Source: Hirundichthys speculiger
Lineage: Eukaryota; Chordata; Actinopteri; Beloniformes; Exocoetidae
Assembly: GCA_018398805.1 (NCBI GenBank)
Contig: JAGFBZ010000861.1
Location: forward strand, 372,001 to 436,000
Reading direction: 5' to 3'
Length of the DNA stretch: 64,000 nucleotides
Under the pieces are notes generated by a model. That model saw only the letters and a program-made list of their open reading frames with translations. It was not told where the DNA came from and did not search any database. Below are positions 1 to 8,795 of this stretch, piece after piece. Both the position numbers and the translations under genes were made by a program. Numbering within the stretch: position 1 is the first letter of the stretch; the number at the start of each line of letters is the position of its first letter.

Positions 1-600
1 CTCGTGGAGTTGCAGCTTTCCCATCCACCACCACTTTTATTTTTTGAGATTGTTTGTCTGTCATGATATAATGTTTGTCCTCATGAGTACAAAATGAAGT
101 AAAAAAAAACAAAACAAAAAAAAAACTGGACAATGGCAACCTTGTCTGTCAAAATTGTCCATTTCTAGAAAGCATGTTTAACCCTCAGGTCATTGTGTTT
201 GGAGTTTGGCCAATGGGCTCCATGACCAGTAATTCTCTTTACCGGTAAAACTTTAAACTGGTAGACTGATATGAAAATGCACCCCCAACCCCCCCCCCCC
301 CAAAAAAAAAAAAAAAAAATACTGTTTGGAGTTACAAGATGTAAACAAAGCAGCAGTGATACAAGTAGCTGCGCCCTATACGCCTGTGAGGGGCCGTGTG
401 TACTGTATACTTTATTAGGAGAAAAATAAAAGCTCTGGAACGCCATCACTCTAGAATAATCCAAATAAAGGCCACAAGAAAATTAAGAGTGATAGCAATG
501 TTTGTTTATTCACCCTTTTCTTTAAAAAAAAAAAAAAAAAAAAAACTGCAGTGACTCAATGGAGGGTGGGGACAGGAGGGCAGGTTTGATGGAGAGAGAG

Positions 601-632
601 CGCACACACACACACGCGCGCGCACACACACA
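601..632. repeat. (CA)n with (CG)n core
   Basis: Alternating CA interrupted by CGCGCGCG, an alternating purine-pyrimidine stretch of Z-DNA type. Confidence 0.9.
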
Positions 633-925
633 GTGTGGAAAGAAGCCAGAAAAAAAGAGAAAAAAAGTTCACATCCTTTTTTTTAAAAAAATCTATTAGA
701 AACAACATAATATGCAGAACAATACAATAGCATTTACAATACTTAAAATTCCCAGTTCTTGTGAGAGTCCAGCGTAATTTTACAACAGTATACAGTATAT
801 TTTCTTTATCCACTCGCTTCCCAAACTAGGGGTTGATATAGTTATTCTTAATATCTTTTCTCTTGCTTTCCCTCTTTCCAGGTTTCAATCCACTATATTT
901 TTAAAGGGCGGCCTCCTTTGCTTTA

Positions 926-1144
926 TTAGCGTCCTGTCAGATACAGACATTGGCTTCTCTTTGGTCCAATTCCATCGTCCCAAAGAGTGGAGTGCTCCTC
1001 ACAGGAAGTCTCTTTTGTTCGCCGAAGAGTCAAGGATAAATCATCAGGTGTCACATTCACCGAAGGTAAGAGCAAATGACCCCAATGAGTCTCTTGTGTG
1101 TCGTCTATGCTTGCAATCACAATCACTTTAATGGAGGAGTCCAT
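926..1144 (-). other. Unrecognised 72-codon open frame with overlapping AATAAA
   Basis: The frame starts with an ATG (MDSSIKVIVIASIDD...) and ends ...YLTGR-TAA, and the TAA is part of AATAAA on the minus strand (922-927). No domain recognised. It could be chance within the meis1 3' UTR, with the hexamer acting as a polyadenylation signal. Confidence 0.15.
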
Positions 1145-1415
1145 GCAGGCCTGGTGGGCAGCGGCAAGGGGGCAAAGTCTTGTGCCCGAAGGAGAAGAAG
1201 CAGGAGTCTGTCAGGAGGAGGGGGAGCTCATATGACTTGGGCGAGGTTTGATATTCTTTGCATCATCGTCGGATGCATAGAGAAATATTGTTGGCAGCCG
1301 TGGAAGGGCTTCCATACTGCGGACATCGATCAAATGCTGTTGGGTCTTGGAGGTGAACGGAGGGGTTTCGGATGGTTCTTGTCATCAGGAAGTCGGGGAG
1401 TCCCGTTACCAAGCT

Positions 1416-1537
1416 CCTCAGGCCTCTGTGAGACACATGATCCCCCGCTTTGCCCTGCAGCTCTGAGGAAAGAGAAGATCAAACTGGTTAACCATCAATG
1501 ATCATTTTTCCACAGGTCTCACAGAGGCCTAATGAGG
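1416..1537. other. Inverted repeat able to form a long hairpin
   Basis: GGCCTCTGTGAGAC at 1421-1434 is perfectly complementary to GTCTCACAGAGGCC at 1516-1529. Outside these arms CCTCA (1416-1420) pairs with TGAGG (1533-1537) across a three-base bulge. Inside the loop ATGATC (1437-1442) pairs with GATCAT (1500-1505). The intervening loop is about 80 nt. It lies downstream of meis1, where it could be part of the 3' UTR. Function unknown. Confidence 0.6.
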
Positions 1538-3640
1538 TGGTATTACCACTGCTATGTCAAAACTCTTTAGGTAATTTTTCTACGGGCAGAAAAACATTCG
1601 CCGTCAAATGATCAGAGCTGATGTCACGTAGACAACACAATGGATAAACTTCTATGCACATGCAAATATTGATCAGTCTCATAATAGGTTGGCATAATGT
1701 TTCCACCACAGTGGCGGTAAGCATTTAACTACAAAAGAAAACTATTGAATGAGTTACATGGCATTAATCATTCATTAAACACAACAATAGATCGCCCTAG
1801 ACCTCAGAAGGCAGAGACTCTCAGGTTACATTTTCAGGCGGACGACACGCGAACATTAAAGGATCTGCTGACACGACCCGACCCAGTAGCGGCTGCGTGG
1901 CATGTTGGAGATGCTGCAATCCCAACTCTGTGATAATCTGGGTCAGAATATAGACCAAAGCCTGCACTCAACAAGCGGTGTGGATACATAAGGGAGACAG
2001 AGAGAGCACCGGAGGGTTTAGTAAGTTAATCCTACACCAACAGTAATGCTACTTTAACAGTAGGGAAGGACTTAGAAACCAAACACACACGATCGACTTG
2101 AAGTGATATTGAGGTTGAGTGTGTAGCATTTCCTGGATAATCTGTTTAACAGGACTACGAGGAAACCTAAAATTAGCCTTAGGTACTTATTTCAAATGTC
2201 TGCAGTCAGCGTTTTCTCGTACTTGCAACGATTAACGAGACTTGAAACTGTCTTATTTGTGTTGATCAGTTCAAACAACTTAAACTGGTGCAGCCTGCCT
2301 CATGTCACCAAACCTGCTCAGACAAAAAAAAAAAAAAAAAACTTTCCCTGCACCCTTTTCTCTCTCTGCAACAGCTCAACAACAGCAGCAGCCATCTTTC
2401 TCTGCGAGTGGAAAGTCACAACTGAGGCCCAACAGCCATTGTTCAAAGCAAAGAGGGAGCGGTGAGGCCCGTCACCTGAGAGTGCCGCCAGCCCATCCAC
2501 GTGCTCGCCACGCACACAGGACTATTACAGGTGACGCAAATGTGCAGCGGGAGGACAATAATGGGGGAGTGAACACATTTGTTATTCTTCGCGTCTATCA
2601 GTTTCCACCTCGGCGCTGAAGAGGAAAGCTACAACTCTGGTAACACAAACGAGTTATTGTGTTGGATCCATCCAGCGAGGGATGTGGTCGGGCTTACATC
2701 ACGTAGCTCAATGGACCAAAATCAAATCAAATTCATGTAAAGCATAACAGTAAAACAGTGATATATTACTTTTCCATGAATGTAAAGTCAGAACGGCGAA
2801 GGGACTGCTTGGACGACATACGGCCGAAACCATGAAACTGACATTTATAACTGAAAATGTGCCAAAATGAAACCACAGCATCTCGAGTGTGTCCATCTGC
2901 TGATTCGCCAACTCAAGTTGTTTGAGTTTCTGGCATTTTTTTTTACACCTGGATAACGAGGCTGTCCTGATTACGGCAGTAAACTCACGTCAGGGGTCTA
3001 ATAAATGCTATGCGTGCTTGAAAGAGCAAACGCTGTTAATAAGGTTTTTCACTTAATAAGCCAATCAATACATTGAGCTGTAAGCCTCAATCTTCGGACT
3101 CAGAGGGAGGATTCCACAGGGGCCGAATCAACGGGGACATGCTTTCACACGGACAATACAAAGGGGCACAAAATCCCGATTGGGACCAGTGTTTTTCTTC
3201 TCTCGCCCCCTCCACTGTTCGTTAATAGCAAAAGTTCATCCAGCAGAAAGAGAAGTTTAGGGTGGGGGGGTGGAAGGTGGTGGTTGGGGCAGAGGGAAGG
3301 GATCTTGACCCCTTCAGCGGAAGGTTAACAAATTTGTGCTTAATGATTGCAGCAATGAATTCTGGGACAAAGGGTCTCCAGCGGGGACTGGTAGCAAAGG
3401 GGTTACATGCGGCGTTCACTGAAGCGTTCTGCCCGACATTTTGCAAAAAAAAAAAGCTCCTGGTGGGTAGGACCAGAAAAAAAAAAAACAACAAAAAACT
3501 CCACACTCTTTGCATCGTAATTAATTCCTCCACTCTGTGATAACTATTGTCCAGAAACCGAAAATTGCAGCTTTCAAGGGCCGCCCCCAAGCTAATTTTG
3601 TTTAAGAGGGAAAGCAGAGGGAGAAGAAGAGGAAGAGGGA

Positions 3641-3664
3641 GGGGGGGGGGGGGGGGGGGGGGGG
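3641..3664. repeat. Poly-G, 24 nt, in a purine-rich tract
   Basis: Uninterrupted G on the plus strand, followed by further G-rich sequence to 3678. Confidence 0.9.
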
Positions 3665-3759
3665 AGGGGGGGAGGGGGTAAGGGTCATCCGAGAGTCACT
3701 CTCGTCGCTATCAAAGGCTCGGCTCGCTTCTGCTTCAGTTGCTGGACTTCATCTCTGCT

Positions 3760-4160
3760 GACAGGTGTATTGTTTCACAAGGGGATATGAGCTCTGTAAT
3801 CATCATTGGGTGGAAAGCGTAACGCTCTCCAGTAAGCAGGACTAATTGGCTTTAGTTTTAACTAATGTTGCAATGTGACTGCTAGGCACACCTTCTGTAT
3901 CAAGGCTCAGCACTCCCCAGCACAATAACCGCTAAATTCAGCCCCGCGGTAACAAAATCTCCAGTCTCCTAATGAAAACTGCTTATAAAATAAAATGAAC
4001 CTGTGCTCTCTTAATCAAATAAGCTAACTGTCCCCCTCCCCCCTCATGTGATAACCTATTAATTTAATTGGTCATGAAAGAATATAACACATCTCTTACA
4101 GTTAATTGACCTACAAAGGAAAGTAGCAGTATTTGACAAAGCCTAGCTACATTAGCAGCG
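3760..4160. promoter_or_regulatory. Candidate conserved non-coding block downstream of meis1
   Basis: Starts with a Meis-type TGACAGGT (3759-3766), followed by AGGACTAATTGGC, TATTAATTTAATTGG and AGTTAATTGACC. If outside the transcript it could be a downstream enhancer; if inside, a conserved 3' UTR segment. Confidence 0.25.
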
Positions 4161-4861
4161 GCTAACTGATGGTGTTTCTTTCTGCCGCCGTCCCTCTCCC
4201 GGTTTTCTCTTCTTTCCCTATCTCTTCCTTCTACTCCTTCTACCCCTCCCTCTTGTCATTTACTCTTGCTTGCCATCTCTTCATCCGCCCCTCCCTCTTT
4301 CTGTCTACCTCTCTGTCTCTTCTCCGCGCGTTGCCCGTCTCGCAGAGGATTCCTCTGGTGGCCCAATTACGGGATTCAGCAGGCAAATTGAAGCTGTTTA
4401 AAGCAAGGTCTGCTGGGAAGGCTAGCAGCTGCTGCAAAAGAGGCTGCTTGGACACGGCCAAGCAACCCTCGTGTTTGCACACTGGCACATAAACACAGGC
4501 GCGCACATCTGATCTTGAAGCGTAGCCTTCTCTGTTTCTACTTCCTGCATTTTAAACCAGAAATGCACGCCGCTCCATGTGAGATTGCCCGTCTTTTGTT
4601 TCAGTCGTGGCCATTTGTGACAGAATCAAGGGTGGTATATTTTCACTACAGTGCAGAAACACATGCGAGCGCTTTGTGTGGAGGGTTAATAGTCTCTATT
4701 TTTGTAAACTGAATACGTCAAATCCATTGGTCACACCTCTGGTGATGGCATATTTAATTTGGATCTAGTCAATTAGGCCCAGCTAAGCTCCATACCCTGC
4801 TGGCTACCTCCTCCATTTTGCGCAAGTTTGCGTCCCCTCCCTGGCAGGAGTAATCCTAACA

Positions 4862-4862
<1 letters not shown>

Positions 4863-4896
<34 letters not shown>
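4863..4896. repeat. (CA)17 microsatellite
   Basis: Perfect dinucleotide repeat. Confidence 0.95.
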
Positions 4897-4897
<1 letters not shown>

Positions 4898-5864
4898 CAT
4901 TAGTATTTCACATATGACTGTGGTGTGGTTCACATGTAGCCACAGTAGCATGAATGCACATATGGTGAACCAACAAACACAAAACAATGAGGTTTGGGCA
5001 CAATTGGACTCAGAGCCACTTTTTCTTTTTTTTTCTTTTTTACACACTGTGCGCTGTGACAACACCAAGCCTGTATACATCCAGATTTATGTGGGAGTCT
5101 GTTTTACCCTGGGGCAAGAGTGAGGGAAAGAAAGAGAGAGGAGGAGGAGGGGAGGGGAGGGGAGGGGGGGTGAGGTGAGAGAAAGGGGGGAGGAGAAAAA
5201 AAACAGAAAAAAGGTGTTGTGTGAAAGAGATGGAGGAGGAAAAATTGTCAGTGAGAAAAACCACAAAGAGGGAGCGAGACAGAACGAGCATTAGAAAGGT
5301 GATGGTGTGGGGTGGGGTCGAGTGGTGGTGGTGGGGTGGTGGGGGGGGGGGGCATGTGTGTATTAATGTGGCTCATGCACCAACAGCAACCCGGAAGATT
5401 TATGACACTTAAGGGGCGCTCACTCCTCTCCTTCTCCTTGCACGGGCTACAACTGCTTACATTTTTGCCAATCAGTCTGTTGCCATAGCGACAGCGTACC
5501 TGCTAAATCCCCCCCCCATCCATCCATCCACTGTCCCAGCCCATCCCTGCCCTCTTTCCTTCTCTCCCTCTTTGCCCCATGCGAATAAAAGCAGCCAAAA
5601 CCAGAGTACACTACGTAACATTTACTGATACTTATATATAAATATGTATTAAATCACTGAATATCAATAATCGATTCGTGTATTCTTTCAGCAGTTGTCA
5701 TTCGTCTATTTTTCGTACTTCCCATACTTGATCAGAAAAGTGTTTATCCTGTGGCTGTTGGATGTTCGAAGCAGCGACACACATGCTCTCGCACGCAGAG
5801 AAACATCGCGCACGCACACAGTTACAAGGTTGAGATCAAAGGCTCTTATCACCAGACCGGGGGT

Positions 5865-5883
5865 GGGGGGGGGGGGGGGGGGG
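5865..5883. repeat. Poly-G, 19 nt
   Basis: Uninterrupted G on the plus strand, preceded by GGGGGTGGG-type sequence. Confidence 0.9.
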
Positions 5884-5992
5884 TGGTAGAGTCAGACAGA
5901 GAGCAACTCTGGGAAGAACAAGAGTCTGTTTATATATAAAACCAATTTAGACACATCGGAAATCAAAATGAATCATTACAGGATATATCAGT

Positions 5993-5994
<2 letters not shown>

Positions 5995-6031
<37 letters not shown>
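5995..6031. repeat. Poly-G, 37 nt
   Basis: The longest homopolymer in the window, 232 bp past the meis1 stop and C-rich on the sense strand. Its assembled length may not be exact. Confidence 0.9.
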
Positions 6032-6033
<2 letters not shown>

Positions 6034-6262
6034 TTTTTCCAAACAAGAACCAGCAGCGTCTAAACTCCCACATCAAATACATTTTTAGAATTTTTTTGCA
6101 AGAGTCAATTTCTCGAAAATTGCAGAAATCAGATTTGAAGGTAAAGCTGGAGCAGAATCTCTAACGATATGCAACAACACAACAGCAGTGGAAAAGGTTT
6201 TAGAACCAGTAGTTTGTACCTACATTCCCATTTGTGTTGTGACTGGTCAGACTCAGGTAGGG
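6032..6262 (-). other. meis1: Proximal 3' UTR of meis1
   Basis: This is the sequence directly after the TAG stop, in the sense direction of the gene, up to a 37-nt poly-G/C run. No in-frame extension and no second acceptor giving a Meis C-terminus was seen. No AATAAA or ATTAAA hexamer on the minus strand lies within this segment, so the transcript probably continues further. The first AATAAA candidates found on that strand are far away (922-927, 505-510 and 411-416). The true 3' end cannot be fixed from sequence. Confidence 0.6.
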
Positions 6263-6321
6263 CTACATGTAGTGCCACTGTCCTTCCATGCCCATGTTCA
6301 TGCCCATTCCTCCCATTGGTC
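6263..6321 (-). CDS. meis1: meis1 terminal coding exon 12 (59 nt including stop)
   Basis: A TCTTTTCCCAG acceptor is followed by GA|CCA and the peptide PMGGMGMNMGMEGQWHYM, then TAG at 6263-6265. GMNMGMEGQWHYM-stop is the C-terminus of the short (390-residue-type) Meis1 isoform; Glu rather than Asp before GQWHYM again favours Meis1 over Meis2. Mammalian Meis1 has PMSGMGMNMG here. The six exons add up to 543 nt, exactly 181 codons with the stop. The alternative long C-terminus known in mammals (ending MDIHAQ) was not found in the sequence immediately downstream. Confidence 0.96.
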
Positions 6322-7022
6322 CTGGGAAAAGACAGAGACAGGAAATTTAATTGGGAAAAAAAAATGCATTAATTAGCTTAACCAGAAAATTGTAAAAACA
6401 CTGTGCTTAAGAGCGTGATGAGTTTTACTGTGAAACTAATTTGACAGGCAGGACAGGAACAGAGCCCCCTGGACCTGGCGGCGGGAGCTGTGTGAAGAGG
6501 ATGAGGAAGGGGGGGGGGGGGGGGGGGTGCAGGCTGGTTAAGTAGCCTGGCAGTTTATCCAAACCGGCTGACTTTGAGCACCGGGTGAGACGGGGTGAAA
6601 GACTCGAGAGAATCCCAGAAAGCAGGGATATCGGAAGAGAAGAGGGGCTTAAGGACAAACTCTGGGATTAAACCTGATGGCGTGAGAGAGGCACTCAGTG
6701 GGAGAGAGGAAGAGGAGGATGGTGTAACGTGATCGATCACACCTGTTCTGGTTTTTTTGTATGCAGGGAGGGGGTTACAGTGATGTTTGAGGGTGTATAT
6801 GGTGCACAGTTTACATCTCAACCACTGCACAGCAATCAAATAGCTTTCCACTGAGTGTTTATGTGAGAGACAAGAGGACAAAAAAAGGCTGAGGAGGAAA
6901 AGATAAATCTGGTGAGGTGGGGGGGGGGACATTAGAGAACGAACAAGGAGTTTCAAGAAGACAAAGGTATGAAAATGAGGTAACAAGCAAAGAAAGGGAC
7001 AGACACGCAGAGGAAGCCTTAC
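6322..7022 (-). other. meis1: meis1 intron 11
   Basis: A 701-nt GT-AG intron between GTAAGG and TTTTCCCAG. It contains a 19-nt poly-G run on the plus strand (6509-6527). The sense strand is pyrimidine-rich across roughly 6640-7000. No exon was seen inside it on either strand. Confidence 0.9.
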
Positions 7023-7112
7023 CAGGTGGTCTGATTCCCATGTGCTGCTGGCCGTCCATGACGAAGCCCCCCATTGGCTGACCATCTGGATTGTAGGGAG
7101 CTCCTTGACTTA
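7023..7112 (-). CDS. meis1: meis1 coding exon 11 (90 nt; C-terminal conserved region)
   Basis: A long pyrimidine tract ending CCATCCACAG precedes TA|AGT, and the exon encodes [15 protein letters not shown] and [14 protein letters not shown], ending with a G before GTAAGG. The first Val is completed from the G at the end of exon 10, and the final Gly is completed by GA of exon 12. [12 protein letters not shown] separates Meis1 from Meis2, which has [12 protein letters not shown] and SPEGQP at the equivalent places. Compared with mammalian Meis1 as I recall it, Ala replaces Thr in SQGTPYN and Pro replaces Ala in IRAPG. The C-terminal region of Meis proteins has been linked to transcriptional activation. 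Confidence 0.96.
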
Positions 7113-8655
7113 CTGTGGATGGAGAAGAAGGCAGGGAGGGAGGAATAGAGGGGTTGGAGGGAGGGAGCAGAGTGGTCAATTAGTGCTTTTAATTAAGGCT
7201 CAGTGGCCAGACCGGGATCATCTGTTGGCTGGAGCACGCACAAGAAGCTGCTGTTGTCCTTAACGTCATCCTGCTCTGTGTTTGTTCGCCACTGTAAGCT
7301 CCTGGTAGGCTTTAATGCAGCTAAATACTTTAATAGGGATCGGACCGGGAGTTTAATATGCACTATGGTACATTTAAAACACAGTAGGACTTTGGTTTTA
7401 ATGTAATTATTTAATTGTGGTCACCAATAGCAAACCAGTATAGCATGCTAGCATGTCTGGAGTCCCTGCGCGCTAGCACAGTCATGCAGAACAAACTTTT
7501 GTCTGTTACTGTTTCACTGTTATTGGCCATAATCTGGTTCTATAATCTTACAGCATCGTTTGTATTCTGCCTGAATGTGCTTCAAATGTTGTTCAGAGGT
7601 TCGGACAGAGCAAAGTGTCTGACTCTGAAGCTTTCTGTGTTAAAACGGCATCAGTTTGTCCGTTCTACATCTTCATCCAAAACATCATAGCTCTTTAATG
7701 CCAAATTAAGCGTTTAAAAAGTCCATCTACTGGAGTATTTCATAAATGTTGGCACCTAATGGAGTAATGTGTTTAACGTAACTGCTGCAACCATCAATGT
7801 CTTCTTGTGCATGTGATCCCAGAACAAAACTCAACCTTTTCATTTGTGACAACAATGCAGTCGTTCATTCCAGCTGACAAACTCCAGAATCTGCTCAAGG
7901 TTTTATCTCATAAATACTGCCTAAAACTGAGCAGCGGGGTTAAGTGAAACCTGATAGTGCTCCTATTTTTTGCTCCCCTTCATTGTTCTTTTTTTTTTTT
8001 TTTTTTTCATAGAAAACCACTTACCTTCGATTTAGGCTGTTTGGGGGTCAGTCAAGCAAAAGCAAGACCTCAGCCCCACTGAATGCCTTTGAACTTTACT
8101 GCGCCCCTAATGCCACCCTGACCTCTGACCCCTATTACAGGTAATAAAGTTTACGGCAGTCCAAACCAAGCCATGCACCAGGGGGACCGCTCACTCACTC
8201 CCCTCGCTCCCTGAAACAGCCGCAAATGGGGTTGAGGAAGGGTGTTTAAAGAAGTGGGAGGGGAGGAGGGGGGTAAAAACAGGTCTGGAGCCAAAAAGCC
8301 AATCAACGGTTACCCACAAAAAAAAAAAAAAAAAAAACGGGCATAGTTGTCGAGGGGTTAACGGCAAACTTTACTGAGAACACAGCTAGTTTTGTTTATG
8401 GCATACGGAGAAATGAATAAATCCACTCATCATTTCAGTTTCATTTTATATTTTTCAGTCAAACGTTTTTTTTGTTTTTGTTTTTTTTTTTTCCACAACA
8501 AATGGCACGTCAAAGTTGATTAATGGTTGCTGTTAATGCTGTAATGTTTTGGTTCTTAACTTTAGTGGTCAGTAATGACAGCTAAGGGGGTGGGGGTGGG
8601 GTGGTCCCCAAAGGATTTGGACATTCCAAGAAGGGGGCATCGGTCCTGTATTTAC
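7113..8655 (-). other. meis1: meis1 intron 10
   Basis: Runs from the exon 10 donor (GT form at 8655, or GC form at 8736) to the CCACAG acceptor at 7113. It contains poly-A/T tracts near 7989-8006, 8319-8336 and 8466-8491 and a GGGGTGGGGGTGGGG tract near 8586-8602. If the GT donor is not used, the exon 10 frame stays open to a TAG at about 8582, so retention of this intron would give a third C-terminus. No other gene seen. Confidence 0.85.
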
Positions 8656-8736
8656 CAGCTGAGGGGCCTCCGGGTGCATGGGGTGTGGACGGCTTTCGCC
8701 TGCGAGACTTGAAAACAGTAACTATGGGAGACTTGC
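8656..8736 (-). CDS. meis1: Alternative 3' extension of meis1 exon 10 (27 codons, in frame)
   Basis: Reading on past the GC donor, the frame stays open for exactly 81 nt and encodes GKSPIVTVFKSRRRK followed by PSTPHAPGGPSA. It ends at a conventional CAGCTG|GTAAAT donor. The last G joins TA of exon 11 to give Val in either form, so both donors preserve the downstream frame. The insert adds a basic cluster (KSRRRK) and SP/TP dipeptides directly after the homeodomain. Vertebrate Meis2 is known to use an alternative downstream donor at the corresponding junction, adding a short insert, so the arrangement has a precedent. Whether this form is the major, minor or an unused product cannot be told from DNA alone. 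Confidence 0.7.
8731..8736 (-). promoter_or_regulatory. Non-canonical GC-type 5' splice site of meis1 exon 10
   Basis: The intronic side reads GCAAGT after exonic GTGCAG. GC-AG introns usually show a strong match to AG|GCAAGT, as here, which compensates for the T-to-C change at position +2. GC donors are often associated with alternative splicing. A GT donor (GTAAAT) lies 81 nt downstream at 8650-8655 and would compete with it. Confidence 0.8.
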
Positions 8737-8795
8737 CTGCACGGTTTGACTGGTCGATCATGGGCTGCACTATTCTCCTCCTCGCATTAATGAAC
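8737..8795 (-). CDS. meis1: meis1 coding exon 10, standard form (59 nt; recognition helix)
   Basis: A pyrimidine-rich TTCTTCTTCAG acceptor opens G|TTC and the peptide FINARRRIVQPMIDQSNRA. With TG from exon 9 it restores W-F-I-N-A-R-R-R, the homeodomain recognition helix with the invariant Trp48, Asn51 and Arg53 (homeodomain numbering). The standard isoform ends at GTGCAG, followed in the intron by GCAAGT, a GC-type donor. Joining this end to exon 11 gives [13 protein letters not shown], the arrangement known in mammalian Meis1 (RAVSQGTPYNPDG). The 59-nt length preserves the frame. A GT donor 81 nt further downstream offers a longer form, entered separately. Confidence 0.95.

Larger units (their letters stand above)
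1..5994. other. 3' UTR and/or intergenic flank downstream of meis1
   Basis: No recognisable gene. The stretch holds microsatellites at 601-632 and 4863-4896, poly-G runs at 3641-3664 and 5865-5883, purine-rich blocks near 5123-5215, an inverted repeat at 1416-1537, and an AT-rich, homeobox-motif-rich block near 3760-4160. A 72-codon open frame on the minus strand (926-1144) matches no family I recognise; its TAA overlaps an AATAAA hexamer. Where the meis1 transcript ends within this stretch is unknown. Confidence 0.5.

Noticed and set aside
6555..7179. Long minus-strand frames overlapping exon 11
   Set aside because: They are other reading frames of exon 11 and its flanking introns; the real frame is fixed by exon phases and Meis1 similarity.
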